This document shows positions 1 to 10,379 of a DNA stretch of 64,000 nt, piece by piece (the first letter of the stretch is position 1; every line of letters begins with the position of its first letter). This stretch comes from an uncultured Roseicyclus sp. (lineage in GTDB: Bacteria; Pseudomonadota; Alphaproteobacteria; Rhodobacterales; Rhodobacteraceae). The stretch spans positions 248,001 to 312,000 of the forward strand of contig CANLXA010000002.1 of assembly GCA_947494975.1 (NCBI GenBank), read 5' to 3'. The notes under the pieces are model-generated. The model was not told the DNA's origin. It ran no database searches and saw only the letters and a program-made list of their open reading frames with translations. Made by a program: the position numbers and the translations under genes.

Positions 1-1932
1 GCGATAGGGCGCGCGGCCCTGGGTCCCGCAGGATTGCAGGAGGGAGGATTGGAACCAACCCCGATGCTGATCGGTGCCCTCAAGGTAGAGGTCAGCCAGC
101 CCGTCGTCGGACCCGTCCTCGCGGTCGCGCAGCACGAAGGCGTGGGTGGACCCGCTGTCGAACCATACGTCGAGCACGTCAAACACCTGCTCATAGGCAT
201 CGTGATCGTGGTCATTGCCCAAGAACCGTGTCTTGGCATCTGCCGCGTACCAGGCATCGGCCCCCTCGGCCTCGAACGCTTCAAGGATGCGGGCGTTGAC
301 GGCCGGATCGCGCAGCAGGAAATCCTCGTCACCCGGCTCCGCACCGACCTTCACGAAGCATGTCAGCGGCACGCCCCAGGCGCGTTGGCGGCTGAGGTTC
401 CAGTCGGGGCGGTTCTCCACCATGGAGTAGAGCCGGTTTCGCCCGGTCTGCGGCGTCCACGTGACCAACTCATCGATTGAGCGCAATGCGCGTTCCCGGA
501 TCGTCGTGCCATAGGTGTCGTCGCCGCCCACGGCCTTGTCGATCGCCGCGAACCATTGCGGGCGGTTAAGGCGGATGACCGGGGCCTTGGAGCGCCACGA
601 ATGCGCGTCCGAGATCGTGATCCGCCTGCGCGCCAGAAGACGGTCAAACGAGACCAGCTTGTCGATGACGGCCTTGTTCGCCCCGCCGGGTTTGCCGTTC
701 GGCTTGATGATGACCTCACCGCCGAAAAACGGCAGATCGTCGCGGAACGAGCTGTCGTCGAGGATGTTGTAGGTCATCTCCAGCTTGTGGGTCAGGCCGA
801 TCTGGTAATCGTCCTCACCATGGCTGGGGGCTGTGTGCACAAAACCCGTGCCTGCATCGTCGGTGACGTGATCGCCGGGCAGAAGCGGAACGTCGTAATC
901 CCATTCGCCCTTGGCTCCGTCCGCCCCCCGCAACGGGTGCGCGCAGGCCATGCTGCCAAGCTCATCCGCCGTCACGTCGCGCAGGCGGGTCCACTGGTCG
1001 GCTTCCAACCGCATCGCGGCGAAGGCGTCTTCGGCCAGGGCATCAGCGATCAGGTAGCGGTCACCGGTTTTGGCCCAACATTCCTCGGGCGTTCCGGTCA
1101 CTTCATAAAGGCCATAGCTTATCTTTGGTCCGAAGCAGATCGCCCGGTTCTGAGGCAGCGTCCAGGGTGTCGTCGTCCAGATGATGACACGGGCACCCGA
1201 TAGATCGCCCATGGCGGCGACCTTGCCCTCGCCCTTAGAAACAGCGTCGGTTTCTGACAGCAGCGCGAACGGCACCCAAACCGCGTCGGTCTGGCGGTCG
1301 TGATACTCCACCTCGGCTTCGGCCAGCGCGGTTTTCTCCACGGGCGACCACATCACCGGCATCGAGCCACGATAGAGCGCGCCGTTCATGAGAAACTTCA
1401 TGAACTCTTCCGCGATCACCCGCTCGGCGTGGTAATCCATTGTCAGGTAGGGTTTGTCCCACGTGCCTTCGACGCCCAGGCGTTTGAACTCATCGCGCTG
1501 CACGTCGATCCAGCCCTCGGCGAAGGCGCGGCATTCGCGGCGAAACTCGACGACGTCAACCGCATCCTTGTCGCGCCCCTTCTGACGGTATTGCTCCTCG
1601 ATCTTCCATTCGATGGGCAGGCCGTGGCAATCCCAGCCGGGGATGTAACGCGCATCATGGCCCAACATCTGCTGCGAGCGGACGACCATATCCTTGAGGA
1701 TCTTGTTGAGCGCGTGGCCGATATGCAGATGCCCGTTGGCATAGGGCGGGCCATCGTGGAGGGTGAAGGGCGGGCGGCCGGTCTTGGCACGCAGTTGGCC
1801 ATAGATGTCCATCTTGTCCCAACGCGCCAGCCAGCCGGGCTCGCGTTTGGGCAGGCCCGCGCGCATCGGGAAATCGGTCTTCGGCAGGTTCAGCGTGGAT
1901 TTGTAATCCACCGCAGGTGTCTCAGCGCACAT
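1..1932 (-). CDS. ileS: isoleucyl-tRNA synthetase, C-terminal part beyond window
   Basis: Minus-strand reading from ATG at 1932: [47 protein letters not shown]...[32 protein letters not shown]...[18 protein letters not shown] motif. Open at the left edge, so missing from the ORF track. Confidence 0.96.
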   Translation of the reverse strand, partial: MCAETPAVDYKSTLNLPKTDFPMRAGLPKREPGWLARWDKMDIYGQLRAKTGRPPFTLHDGPPYANGHLHIGHALNKILKDMVVRSQQMLGHDARYIPGWDCHGLPIEWKIEEQYRQKGRDKDAVDVVEFRRECRAFAEGWIDVQRDEFKRLGVEGTWDKPYLTMDYHAERVIAEEFMKFLMNGALYRGSMPVMWSPVEKTALAEAEVEYHDRQTDAVWVPFALLSETDAVSKGEGKVAAMGDLSGARVIIWTTTPWTLPQNRAICFGPKISYGLYEVTGTPEECWAKTGDRYLIADALAEDAFAAMRLEADQWTRLRDVTADELGSMACAHPLRGADGAKGEWDYDVPLLPGDHVTDDAGTGFVHTAPSHGEDDYQIGLTHKLEMTYNILDDSSFRDDLPFFGGEVIIKPNGKPGGANKAVIDKLVSFDRLLARRRITISDAHSWRSKAPVIRLNRPQWFAAIDKAVGGDDTYGTTIRERALRSIDELVTWTPQTGRNRLYSMVENRPDWNLSRQRAWGVPLTCFVKVGAEPGDEDFLLRDPAVNARILEAFEAEGADAWYAADAKTRFLGNDHDHDAYEQVFDVLDVWFDSGSTHAFVLRDREDGSDDGLADLYLEGTDQHRGWFQSSLLQSCGTQGRAPYR

Positions 1933-2146
1933 CTGGGCGCTCCTCATATTCGAATGTCATGTGGGGTGTAGCAGGGCGGTGCGGAGGCTCAAGCCCCGCG
2001 CAGCAGAATTCCCGGCGTCTCAGAGATCAGAGCGCCGGGGTGCTAATTCGAATGGAGGTGTCGAAATGCTGTGCCATGGGCGCGGTATAGTCCTGCACGC
2101 CGGGAAGGTCAAAGGGACTTGCGCTGCCCGGCGGTGCATCCGCAAT

Positions 2147-2449
2147 TCAGCACGGGCCGCCGATGATCCCGAGGCCCACCAGCACGTGGAAAATGCCCAC
2201 AAGCGATGCGCCGCCAGAGGCCAGAAGATTGGGAATGCGCGCGGCAGACATGCGGAGCGCCGAGACTTCACCCAATCCTCCAACCATGATCGCAAGTCCG
2301 CCGAAGATGAGCTTGCCGTAATCGACAAAGCTGCAGTCGGTCACGCCGTTGACCGAGCTGGTGTTCAGCGTCGTGAAACTGAACAGGAAGCCGGCAAGGG
2401 CAAGGCCGATGGCAATCTTGGACAGCAGCGTCAGGTCGGAGAGTTTCAT
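2147..2449 (-). CDS. small multi-spanning membrane protein, hypothetical
   Basis: MKLSDLTLLSKIAIGLALAGFLFSF...; hydrophobic segments; internal ATG at 2449 of the longer ORF. Confidence 0.6.
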   Translation of the reverse strand: MKLSDLTLLSKIAIGLALAGFLFSFTTLNTSSVNGVTDCSFVDYGKLIFGGLAIMVGGLGEVSALRMSAARIPNLLASGGASLVGIFHVLVGLGIIGGPC

Positions 2450-2578
2450 CAGGTGTCTTTCGCGAGGGGTGCATGCGCAGATCACCATGCCGCCCGGCCC
2501 CAGCGCAATGGGCGTTTCCCGTAAACGTGCGCCGCATGCCGCATGGGCGCGTGGCGTCGGACCGTTAAAGTGCACAAC

Positions 2579-3772
2579 ATGAAACTGAATATCGCAATTG
2601 CAGGTGCCGGGATCGGTGGGTTGGCGGCGGCGGCCCTGCTGGCGCGGGACGGCCACAAGGTGCGGGTCTTTGACAAGTTCGATGCGCCCCGCCCGGTAGG
2701 CTCGGGGTTGGTGATGCAGCCGGTGGGTCTGGATGTGCTGCACGCGGCCGATGCCGCGGAGGAGGTAATGGCCCGCGGCGCGCCGATCACGCGGATGTTC
2801 GGGGATGAGGTGGACCGGAACCGGGAAGTCCTGTCGGTGCGGTATGGGGCCAGCCGGGATCGGCAGGGGCTTGGCATTCACCGTTCTGCACTGTTCCAGG
2901 CGCTCCATGACGCGGCGGGCCGGGCCGGAGTTATGGTTGAGGCATCAAGCCCTGTCGACGGACGGGACGGCGCCTATGTGTCGGTTGCCGGGCGGCGTGT
3001 GGGGCCGTTTGACCTGATCGTCGACGCGCTCGGGGCGTCGTCGACCCTCTCGCCGCTGCGGTCCCGCCCGCTGCCTTACGGGGCGGTTTGGGCAACGGTT
3101 CCATGGCCCGACGCGGCCCCCTTCGCGCCGGACCAGTTGACGCAGCGCTATCGCAAGGCGGATCGGATGCTGGGTGTCCTGCCCGTAGGGACGAGGCACG
3201 ACGCGCCGGACCGGCCCCTGGCGGCGATATTCTATTCCCTGAAATCGGACGCGATCGATGCCCATTTCGCCCGTCCCTTCGCGGAGTGGGCCGTCGAGGC
3301 GCGGGCGCTTTGGCCTCAATTCTCCGCCTTCCTGCCAGACGGCCTCAGCCATGGGGATTTCACCGCGGCGCGGTACACCCATGGATCGCTGCGGCGGCCC
3401 TATGGGGATAGGATCGCGCATATCGGGGATGCGGCCCACCGCGCATCGCCGCAACTGGGGCAGGGGGCGAATATGGCGCTTCTGGATGCGCGGGCTTTGC
3501 AATTGGCGCTGCGGCGGGCCCGTGGGGAAGAGGCGTTGCGCCTCTATTCCGGGGCGCGGCGGTGGCATGTGGCGGCCTATCAGGCCCTCAGCGCATCCTT
3601 CACGCCGCAATATCAATCCGACAGCACCGTTCTGCCGGTACTCAGGGATACGGTACTCGCGCCGCTGAGCCGGACATGGCCGGTGCCACGGATCCTGACG
3701 CGCCTGGTTTGCGGCGATCTGGTGCCGCCGATGCCCGCACTTACGCCACGGGCGGCGCCGCGGCGCGGCTGA
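2579..3772 (+). CDS. FAD-dependent monooxygenase (NAD(P)/FAD-dependent oxidoreductase)
   Basis: MKLNIAIAGAGIGGLAAAALLARDGHKVRVFDK (GxGxxG) and late IGDAAHRASPQLGQGANMALLDA. Confidence 0.9.
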   Translation: MKLNIAIAGAGIGGLAAAALLARDGHKVRVFDKFDAPRPVGSGLVMQPVGLDVLHAADAAEEVMARGAPITRMFGDEVDRNREVLSVRYGASRDRQGLGIHRSALFQALHDAAGRAGVMVEASSPVDGRDGAYVSVAGRRVGPFDLIVDALGASSTLSPLRSRPLPYGAVWATVPWPDAAPFAPDQLTQRYRKADRMLGVLPVGTRHDAPDRPLAAIFYSLKSDAIDAHFARPFAEWAVEARALWPQFSAFLPDGLSHGDFTAARYTHGSLRRPYGDRIAHIGDAAHRASPQLGQGANMALLDARALQLALRRARGEEALRLYSGARRWHVAAYQALSASFTPQYQSDSTVLPVLRDTVLAPLSRTWPVPRILTRLVCGDLVPPMPALTPRAAPRRG

Positions 3773-4664
3773 CGGCCCGTTCGCGCAGCACGATGTAGAC
3801 CCCGGCGGCAATCGTCACCGCGATCCCGGCGGCTGCAAGGCCATTGGGCAGATCGCGAAACATCACGAAACCCACTAGCGTGGCCATCGGGATCTCGAGA
3901 TACTGCATCGGTGCAAGGGTGGCTGACGGCGCGAACCGCAAGGACCACGTCATCAGCAGATGGCCGATGGATCCGAAGATGCCGAGGGCGATGAACAACC
4001 AGATTTCCGGCCCGACGGGCGCCAACCAGCCGACCAGCGGTGCGATATCGGCCACGGGCAGGGCGGCCAGCGGTGCGATCAGCGGCAGTGCAAGAAGGCC
4101 CGACGCACCCTGAAGGGCAAGGGGGTCGATCTCCCTCGCCATGGCGCGGGTGACCAGCATGAAGAAGGCAAAGACGAAGGCCACGCCAATCGGTAGCAAC
4201 GCGGCCCATCCGACGGCCACGAAGCTGGGTTGCACCACCATCAGCGTGCCGATGAAACCGACGGCGCAGGCCATCAGGCGGCGGGGGCCGACCTCTTCGT
4301 CGAGGAAGAACCGCCCGAGCAGAAGCATGAGAAACGGCATCACGAAGGCGATGGCGATGGCATCCGCAAGCGGCAGAACACGCAGGGCGGCGAACATCAT
4401 AAGGAGCCCGGCAACCTGCAGGAGGGCCCGCAGCAACGTCAGGCCCACCACCCGGCGGGAGGGGAACAGGACGGCACCAGCCCAGAGCGCCAGCGGCACG
4501 AACAGGATCGCTTGCGTTGCAAACCGGACCAGCACCAGTTGCATCAGGGGAAAGTCCTCCCCCAGAAGCTTGGCCAGCGCGTCGGCAAATGGGATGATTG
4601 TGCAAAAGCCAAACATCAGAAGGATGCCGAGGAGGGGCCGGTCGGTGGACGTGTCGCGTGTCAT
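3741..4664 (-). CDS. DMT family (EamA) transporter
   Basis: Multi-TM protein with EamA-like duplicated halves; MTRDTSTDRPLLGILLMFGFCTIIPFADALAKLLGEDFPLMQLVLVRF. Confidence 0.9.
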   Translation of the reverse strand: MTRDTSTDRPLLGILLMFGFCTIIPFADALAKLLGEDFPLMQLVLVRFATQAILFVPLALWAGAVLFPSRRVVGLTLLRALLQVAGLLMMFAALRVLPLADAIAIAFVMPFLMLLLGRFFLDEEVGPRRLMACAVGFIGTLMVVQPSFVAVGWAALLPIGVAFVFAFFMLVTRAMAREIDPLALQGASGLLALPLIAPLAALPVADIAPLVGWLAPVGPEIWLFIALGIFGSIGHLLMTWSLRFAPSATLAPMQYLEIPMATLVGFVMFRDLPNGLAAAGIAVTIAAGVYIVLRERAVSRAAAPPVA

Positions 4665-4695
4665 CCCAAACCCATGGCACGGTCTGCCGGGATTG

Positions 4696-5277
4696 TCAGC
4701 GCCGCCCGTGCAGGACAAGCCAGGTCCACGTGACCCCCGCCGCACGATTGACGGGTTGCACCGACGGGGCCTCGATCCGGTCGGTGCAGATCATGCCACT
4801 TGCGTCCGCCAGCAACAGGGTCTCCTCCACCGGGTTTGACCAGATCGGGCGGTCATCCGGCACCTCTCCGTGGCGCAACGCCATGATAACGCGTCCCTGC
4901 GCTGCCATGGCCCGGGCCAGTCGCGCCAGCGCGGCGGGGCGGTCGGGTGGTGCAACATGCTGCCAGACACCCAGAAGCAGAATGGCGTCGAACACCCCGT
5001 TGATGCCATCCAGCTCGGGCAGTCTGGCGTTGACCCATGCCGGGCCAGCGGTTCCGTGAAAGGCGGCGACCGGCTCGGCGGCCACCACGTCATGGCCCAG
5101 ACGGCTCAGATGTCGGGCAATCTGCCCGGTACCGGCGCCGACATCGAGAATGCGGGCGGGAGGGGTGGGAAGATGGGCGCGAACCGGCGCCAGCAAGGCG
5201 GCCGGATCAAGCCGCTGCCATGCGGCCCGCAACCGTGCGGCATGGTCCGCGTAAAACGCAATAGCGTCGTCGGTCAC
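4696..5277 (-). CDS. class I SAM-dependent methyltransferase
   Basis: PPARILDVGAGTGQIARHLSRLGHDVVAAEP; GTG start at 5277 overlaps the upstream stop (GTGA). Confidence 0.85.
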   Translation of the reverse strand: MTDDAIAFYADHAARLRAAWQRLDPAALLAPVRAHLPTPPARILDVGAGTGQIARHLSRLGHDVVAAEPVAAFHGTAGPAWVNARLPELDGINGVFDAILLLGVWQHVAPPDRPAALARLARAMAAQGRVIMALRHGEVPDDRPIWSNPVEETLLLADASGMICTDRIEAPSVQPVNRAAGVTWTWLVLHGRR

Positions 5278-6899
5278 GCCTGACTCTGCAGGAAATCCCA
5301 GACGCGGCTGATCACAACGGAGCCTTCGCCGACGGCACTTGCAACCCGTTTCACGCTGCCGGCCCGCACGTCGCCCACGGCGAAGATCCCCGGGCAGGAG
5401 GTGGAATAGGCGCTTGGCGCGCCGACGTTTTCGCCTGTTTTGACAAAGCCCTGTTCGTCCAGATCCACAAGGCCCGAAAGCCAAGCCGTGTTCGGGGCTG
5501 CTCCCACCATGACAAAGACGGCGCGGGTGTTGATCCGCCAGGATTGCCCTGCCGCTTTCTCGCGGATCGTGATCGCTTCCAATTCATCCTCGCCGTGCAG
5601 GTCCTCCATCTGGGTGCCGTAATGGATCGTGATGCGGGGATGTGCCTCCAGCCGGTCGGTCAGGTAACGGGACATGGAGGCGGCCAGTGACGTGCCGCGC
5701 ACCAGGAGGTGCACGTGGCGCGCGGTGCGGCTGAGGAACATGGCGGCCTGGCCTGCTGAATTGCCACCTCCGATCACCACAACCTCGGTATCGCGGCAAT
5801 AGCGCGCCTCCACATCCGTCGCCGCATAATAGACGCCCGCGCTCTCGAACGCCTCGAGCCGGTCGATGGGCAGGCGGCGATACTGCACGCCCGTGGCCAC
5901 CACCAGCGCACGGGCGCAGGTTTCAGCCCCATCCTCAAGCACGATGTGGAATGTGCCGTCGTCCTTGCGGGTCAGGGCCGTCGCGCGGCGCGGGACGGCA
6001 AACCGGGTGCCGAACTTCATCGCCTGCACTTCCCCGCGCCAGCACAGATCCGCCCCGGAGATGCCGGTGGGAAAGCCCATGTAATTCTCGATCCTGCTGG
6101 ATGTGCCAGCCTGCCCGCCGATGGCCAGATCCTCCAGCACCAGCGCCTTGAGGCCCTCGGATCCGGCATAAACTGCGGCCGCCACACCTGCCGGGCCGCC
6201 GCCCACGATCAGGACATCATGCAATTCGTCGGCATCGAAGTTCAGGTCCAGCCCAAGGCGCGCCGCAATCTTGCGGGGCGTCGGATCCGGGATGACCTCC
6301 CCCTTGCCGAAGATAACGGCGGGTTCGCTCGGCGCGATGGAGCAGGCATGGGCAACCGCCTCGGCCTCGGCCTCATCCAGGGTCAGCATCCGAACGGGGA
6401 TCTTGTTGCGCCCGGCAAAGCCCGCGATTTCCCGGATCGTCCGGTCGACCTCTGCCCCGATCAGGGTGAGGCTGGAGGCGCCGCGATCGAGCTGGCCCCG
6501 GCGGCGGGCGGCGAGAACCGTGATGACGATGTCCGACATTTCCGGGATCCGGGCCATCAGATCGAGCATCTGTTCCCGGCTCAGGCACAGCAGGCGGGTA
6601 TCCTGCACGGCGCGCAGGCCGAATTGCACCGCGCCCCCGGACAGCAGGCTGATATCGCCGGTGAATTGCGTTGGCCCAAGCGTGGCGCCATCGCCATACC
6701 GTTCGCCCGTCGTCGGATCGATGGCCTCGATCTCTCCATCGAGCAGGTAGCAGAACCGGTCCGCCGGATCGCCCGGGCGGAACAGGTAATCGCCCTTGGC
6801 CAGTACCTCTTCGGTTCCGACTTTCCGCATCGCGGTCACGTGCGCCTCTTCAAGCGGCGTGCGCGCCATGGTGCGCAGATCGGCGGCCAGTGTTTCCAT
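5274..6899 (-). CDS. cyclic nucleotide-binding domain fused to thioredoxin reductase-like FAD-dependent oxidoreductase
   Basis: N-terminal cNMP-like domain (EVLAKGDYLFRPGDPADRFCYLLDGEIEAID) then VLIVGGGPAGVAAAVYAGSEGLKALVLEDLAIGGQAGTSSRIENYMGFPTGISG and VVVIGGGNSAGQAAMFLS. Confidence 0.92.
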   Translation of the reverse strand: METLAADLRTMARTPLEEAHVTAMRKVGTEEVLAKGDYLFRPGDPADRFCYLLDGEIEAIDPTTGERYGDGATLGPTQFTGDISLLSGGAVQFGLRAVQDTRLLCLSREQMLDLMARIPEMSDIVITVLAARRRGQLDRGASSLTLIGAEVDRTIREIAGFAGRNKIPVRMLTLDEAEAEAVAHACSIAPSEPAVIFGKGEVIPDPTPRKIAARLGLDLNFDADELHDVLIVGGGPAGVAAAVYAGSEGLKALVLEDLAIGGQAGTSSRIENYMGFPTGISGADLCWRGEVQAMKFGTRFAVPRRATALTRKDDGTFHIVLEDGAETCARALVVATGVQYRRLPIDRLEAFESAGVYYAATDVEARYCRDTEVVVIGGGNSAGQAAMFLSRTARHVHLLVRGTSLAASMSRYLTDRLEAHPRITIHYGTQMEDLHGEDELEAITIREKAAGQSWRINTRAVFVMVGAAPNTAWLSGLVDLDEQGFVKTGENVGAPSAYSTSCPGIFAVGDVRAGSVKRVASAVGEGSVVISRVWDFLQSQA

Positions 6900-6902
6900 A
6901 TC

Positions 6903-7907
6903 CTAGGGCTCCCGTTGTCCAAACAATCCCGTCAAGGCGCACCGGATCATGCCGGTGACGCTTGGCCGTGTGGCCAGCCCGAAGGGCAGCGGGCGGCACA
7001 CCTCCATGGTGGCGACGCCCACCCGCGCGGTCAGCGCTCCGTTCACGACGCCTTCGCCAAAACGGCGCGAGACCTTCGACAGGACGGATCCGCCGAGCGC
7101 GGACCCCAAGAGGTCATCCCCGATCGCCACCGCGCCCGTGGCCACCAGATGGGTCATCACCGCGCGGGTCAAACGCCAGGACCCAAGCGTGCCGGCCCGG
7201 CCGCCGTAGATCTCGGCAATGCGCCGGATCATGCGCAGGTTCGCGGTTAGCGCGGTGAAGACATCGGCCAGCGCCAGCGGCACCAGGGCCGTGACCGTCG
7301 CCACCTGCCGGGCGGCGGCCTCCACTTCCCGCTCTGCGGCGCGGTCCAATGGCGCCATCAGCTGCGCCTCGGCAAGCGCGAAGAGGCTTGCCGGCTCAAA
7401 CATCTCATCGCGTTGCCGGTCCAGAGCCTCGCGGCCCACCCTTAGGTCTGGGCGCCCTGCATAGAGCGCCGAAATCTGGCGCACGACGTCACGTGCGCCC
7501 TGCAGATCACCCGCGGCCAGGGCCGCCTCTGCCGCCTGATGCACCCGATCCAGCCGTCCCAATCGCGAGAACGCCGCCAATTCGCGCAGGCAGATCAGGA
7601 TCAGCGCAAGGATGACCGCGCCAATCAGGCCGGTCGCGATCCATCCCAGAACCGGGTTGTCCTCCAGCAGGCCCGTCACGAAATTCCATGCGGCAAGCGA
7701 GGCGACGAAGCCCACCAGCCCCAGAAGGGCGGACCAGAAAAACCGCCCCAACCGCGAGGCCCGGCGCGCGCCGAGCGTGGCCACAACCTGCATCGCGCGC
7801 CCTTCCGGTTGGCTGAGGCCGGGATCGGGAACCGGCGCGGCCTCCTCCGGCCCCAGCTCGGGTGCCTCGTCCAGCTCGATCAGGACCGGGCCCTTACGCT
7901 CGCTCAT
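6903..7907 (-). CDS. TIGR01620 / YcjF-like membrane protein
   Basis: MSERKGPVLIELDEAPELGPEEAAPVPDP...; TM helices; adjacent to YcjX-like gene. Confidence 0.8.
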   Translation of the reverse strand: MSERKGPVLIELDEAPELGPEEAAPVPDPGLSQPEGRAMQVVATLGARRASRLGRFFWSALLGLVGFVASLAAWNFVTGLLEDNPVLGWIATGLIGAVILALILICLRELAAFSRLGRLDRVHQAAEAALAAGDLQGARDVVRQISALYAGRPDLRVGREALDRQRDEMFEPASLFALAEAQLMAPLDRAAEREVEAAARQVATVTALVPLALADVFTALTANLRMIRRIAEIYGGRAGTLGSWRLTRAVMTHLVATGAVAIGDDLLGSALGGSVLSKVSRRFGEGVVNGALTARVGVATMEVCRPLPFGLATRPSVTGMIRCALTGLFGQREP

Positions 7908-8018
7908 ATCGGTCTCCACCCAAGTCATATCCGGCCATGTTACGTGGCCCGGTGTCCCTTCTGACCTCCGGGCGCGTGCCACCATAATCGTGGCCTGGGT
8001 CAAAGACGTAACCTGCCA

Positions 8019-9440
8019 TCATCGCAACTTGTCCCCGATCAGGAATTCCGCGGCCCGGTCGAGCCTGATATGGGGCGGGCCCTCGCCCCGGCGCAGGGAC
8101 AGCGGCGCGGGGGCAAACCGCATGATGCCGAAATCTCCATCCAGCCAATCCCGCGCCCCATCGCGGGCGGGCGACAGAAGCACGCCGGGATCCTGCGGCA
8201 GATCGCCGGGGTGCAGCGCGGCTTGTCGTCCGTCTTCCAGCAGCTTGCCCCGCACCACGCCCAGATCCGCCCCGTTGACACGCCGTGTTTCCTCCACCGT
8301 CGCGCGGAGCGAGGCCAGTGCCATGGCACCGGTCTGTGCGCCGGAAAAATCCGCGCGACGTTGCGCGTCGGCCACCAGCGCCTCGATAATGGCCTGAAGG
8401 CGCGCATGTTGGTCGTGGTGCAGATGATCGGCCTTGGTTGCCGCAAACAGGATCTTGTCCACCCGTCGCCCGAGGATCGATGTCAGGAAGCTGTTCCTGC
8501 CGGGTCGAAACGCGCCGAGAATGCCGGTCAGGGCCTGGCGCAGATCCTCCAGTGCGGGTGGTCCGGCATGGATCGCGCCAAGGGCATCCACCAACACCAC
8601 TTGCCGGTCGATCCGCGCAAAATGGGACCGGAAGAATGGCTTCACGACCTGAGATTTGTACGCCTCGAACCGGCGTGCGAACTCACGGGCGAGGGAGCCG
8701 CGGGGTGCCGCGCCGGGCGGCAGGGGGGCGAAGGTCAGCGCGGGAGAGCCTTCCAGGTCGCCGGGCAGAAGGAACCGCCCGGGCGTGCAGTCGGAATACC
8801 CGGCCGCGCGGGCCGCGCGCAGGTAGGCGGTCCAGCCCTCGGCCAGCGCCTTGGCGGTGAGTTCATCAAGTTTCTCGCCCGGCTCGGATCCCCGGACTTG
8901 CGCGACATAGGCCGCACCTTCTGCGCGCGCTTCAGCGCGGGCCAGAGCCCGGGCGGACCACGTGGTGAAATCCATGTCCAGCAGCGCCAGATCCAGCAGC
9001 CATTCGCCGGGGTAGTCCACGATATCCAGATGAACGGTCCGTGGCCCCGACAGGCCGGACAGAAGCCCCTTGGGCCGCACCCGCAAAGACAGGCGCAATT
9101 CCGAGACCGACCGGGTGGAATCCGGCCAGTAGGGTTCGGCCCCCGTCATCGCGGCAAGGTGGGTCTCAAATTCGAAGCGCGGGACAGTATCGTCGGGTTG
9201 TGGCTGCAAAAACGCGGCTTCGATCCGGCCCGACGCCGCCGCCTCCAGCCCCGCCATGCGGCCCCGATCCATCAGGTTGGCGACGAGCGACGTGATGAAC
9301 ACGGTCTTGCCCGACCGTGCAAGGCCCGTCACGCCTAACCGGATGACGGGCTCAAAGAACGTCTCCGACACGGCGCCCGACACGCCTTCAATGCCCCGGC
9401 CCAGGGTGTCTGCAATGGCTCCGATCACCAAGGGGGGCAT
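8019..9440 (-). CDS. YcjX family GTP-binding protein (DUF463)
   Basis: RLGVTGLARSGKTVFITSLVANLMDRGRM (P-loop variant); DIVDYPGEWLLDLALL. Confidence 0.9.
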   Translation of the reverse strand: MPPLVIGAIADTLGRGIEGVSGAVSETFFEPVIRLGVTGLARSGKTVFITSLVANLMDRGRMAGLEAAASGRIEAAFLQPQPDDTVPRFEFETHLAAMTGAEPYWPDSTRSVSELRLSLRVRPKGLLSGLSGPRTVHLDIVDYPGEWLLDLALLDMDFTTWSARALARAEARAEGAAYVAQVRGSEPGEKLDELTAKALAEGWTAYLRAARAAGYSDCTPGRFLLPGDLEGSPALTFAPLPPGAAPRGSLAREFARRFEAYKSQVVKPFFRSHFARIDRQVVLVDALGAIHAGPPALEDLRQALTGILGAFRPGRNSFLTSILGRRVDKILFAATKADHLHHDQHARLQAIIEALVADAQRRADFSGAQTGAMALASLRATVEETRRVNGADLGVVRGKLLEDGRQAALHPGDLPQDPGVLLSPARDGARDWLDGDFGIMRFAPAPLSLRRGEGPPHIRLDRAAEFLIGDKLR

Positions 9441-9534
9441 CCTCTCGCGCTTGTGACCGTGTTAGAATAGGCATTCCGTCCAAAGGTTTCGAGGGCCGAT
9501 GGACGCCGATGCGATCATGCGGTAGCCCGGTGCC

Positions 9535-10359
9535 ATGCCCCGCTACGCGTTCAAGATCGAATATGACGGCCTGCCGTTTGCCGGATGGCAGCGCCAGACC
9601 GATCAAACCACGGTTCAGGGATGCGTCGAGGCGGCGCTGGCCGGGCTGCAGCCGGATGCGCCGGGTGTCGTGGCCGCCGGGCGCACCGATACCGGCGTTC
9701 ACGCTCTGGGCCAGGTGGTCAGCGTGGATCTGGAGCGGGATTGGGATCCGTTTCGCCTGGCCGAGGCGCTCAACTGGCACCTCAGGCCCGACCCCGTGGC
9801 GATTGTGGCCTGCGCGCGGGTGGACGATGATTTTCATGCCCGGTTTTCCGCGCGCGGCCGGAGTTACACCTATCGCCTGATCTGCCGCCGCGCGCCCCTT
9901 GTGCACGGGGCGGGCCAGGCCTGGGCGGTGAAGGGTGATCTGGACGTCGGGGCCATGACAGAGGCCGCGCGCCATCTGGTTGGCAAGCACGATTTCACCA
10001 CCTTCCGGGCCGTCCATTGCCAAGCGAAATCACCGATCAAGACGCTTGATGAGCTGCGGGTGGAGGAGGTGCACCTGCCAGCTGGGCGCGAGATCCGGTT
10101 TCACCTCCATGCGCGGTCTTTCCTTCACAATCAGGTCCGCTCCATCGTCGGGTCGCTGGAGCGGGTCGGCGCGGGATCCTGGGTGCCGGATGATATGCGG
10201 ACGGCTTTGGAGGCCCGCAACCGCGCCGCGTGTGGGCCTGTTGCGCCGTCGGAGGGGCTTTACCTGACATCCGTGGGTTATCCGCAAGATCCGTTCCGTC
10301 AAGGCTGGCGAGAGGCGGGCCTTCCGCCTGCGGCCATGCCAGTCTCGGACCAGAGTTGA
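9535..10359 (+). CDS. truA: tRNA pseudouridine(38-40) synthase
   Basis: [29 protein letters not shown]...[16 protein letters not shown]. Confidence 0.96.
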   Translation: MPRYAFKIEYDGLPFAGWQRQTDQTTVQGCVEAALAGLQPDAPGVVAAGRTDTGVHALGQVVSVDLERDWDPFRLAEALNWHLRPDPVAIVACARVDDDFHARFSARGRSYTYRLICRRAPLVHGAGQAWAVKGDLDVGAMTEAARHLVGKHDFTTFRAVHCQAKSPIKTLDELRVEEVHLPAGREIRFHLHARSFLHNQVRSIVGSLERVGAGSWVPDDMRTALEARNRAACGPVAPSEGLYLTSVGYPQDPFRQGWREAGLPPAAMPVSDQS

Positions 10360-10379
10360 ATTAGGGAGGGGGCGGGTCT

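Noticed and set aside
5946-7250. 434 aa plus-strand ORF
   Set aside because: Antisense to the well-supported cNMP/TrxR-like gene; low-complexity Arg/Gly/Ala-rich translation typical of third-position GC shadow ORFs.
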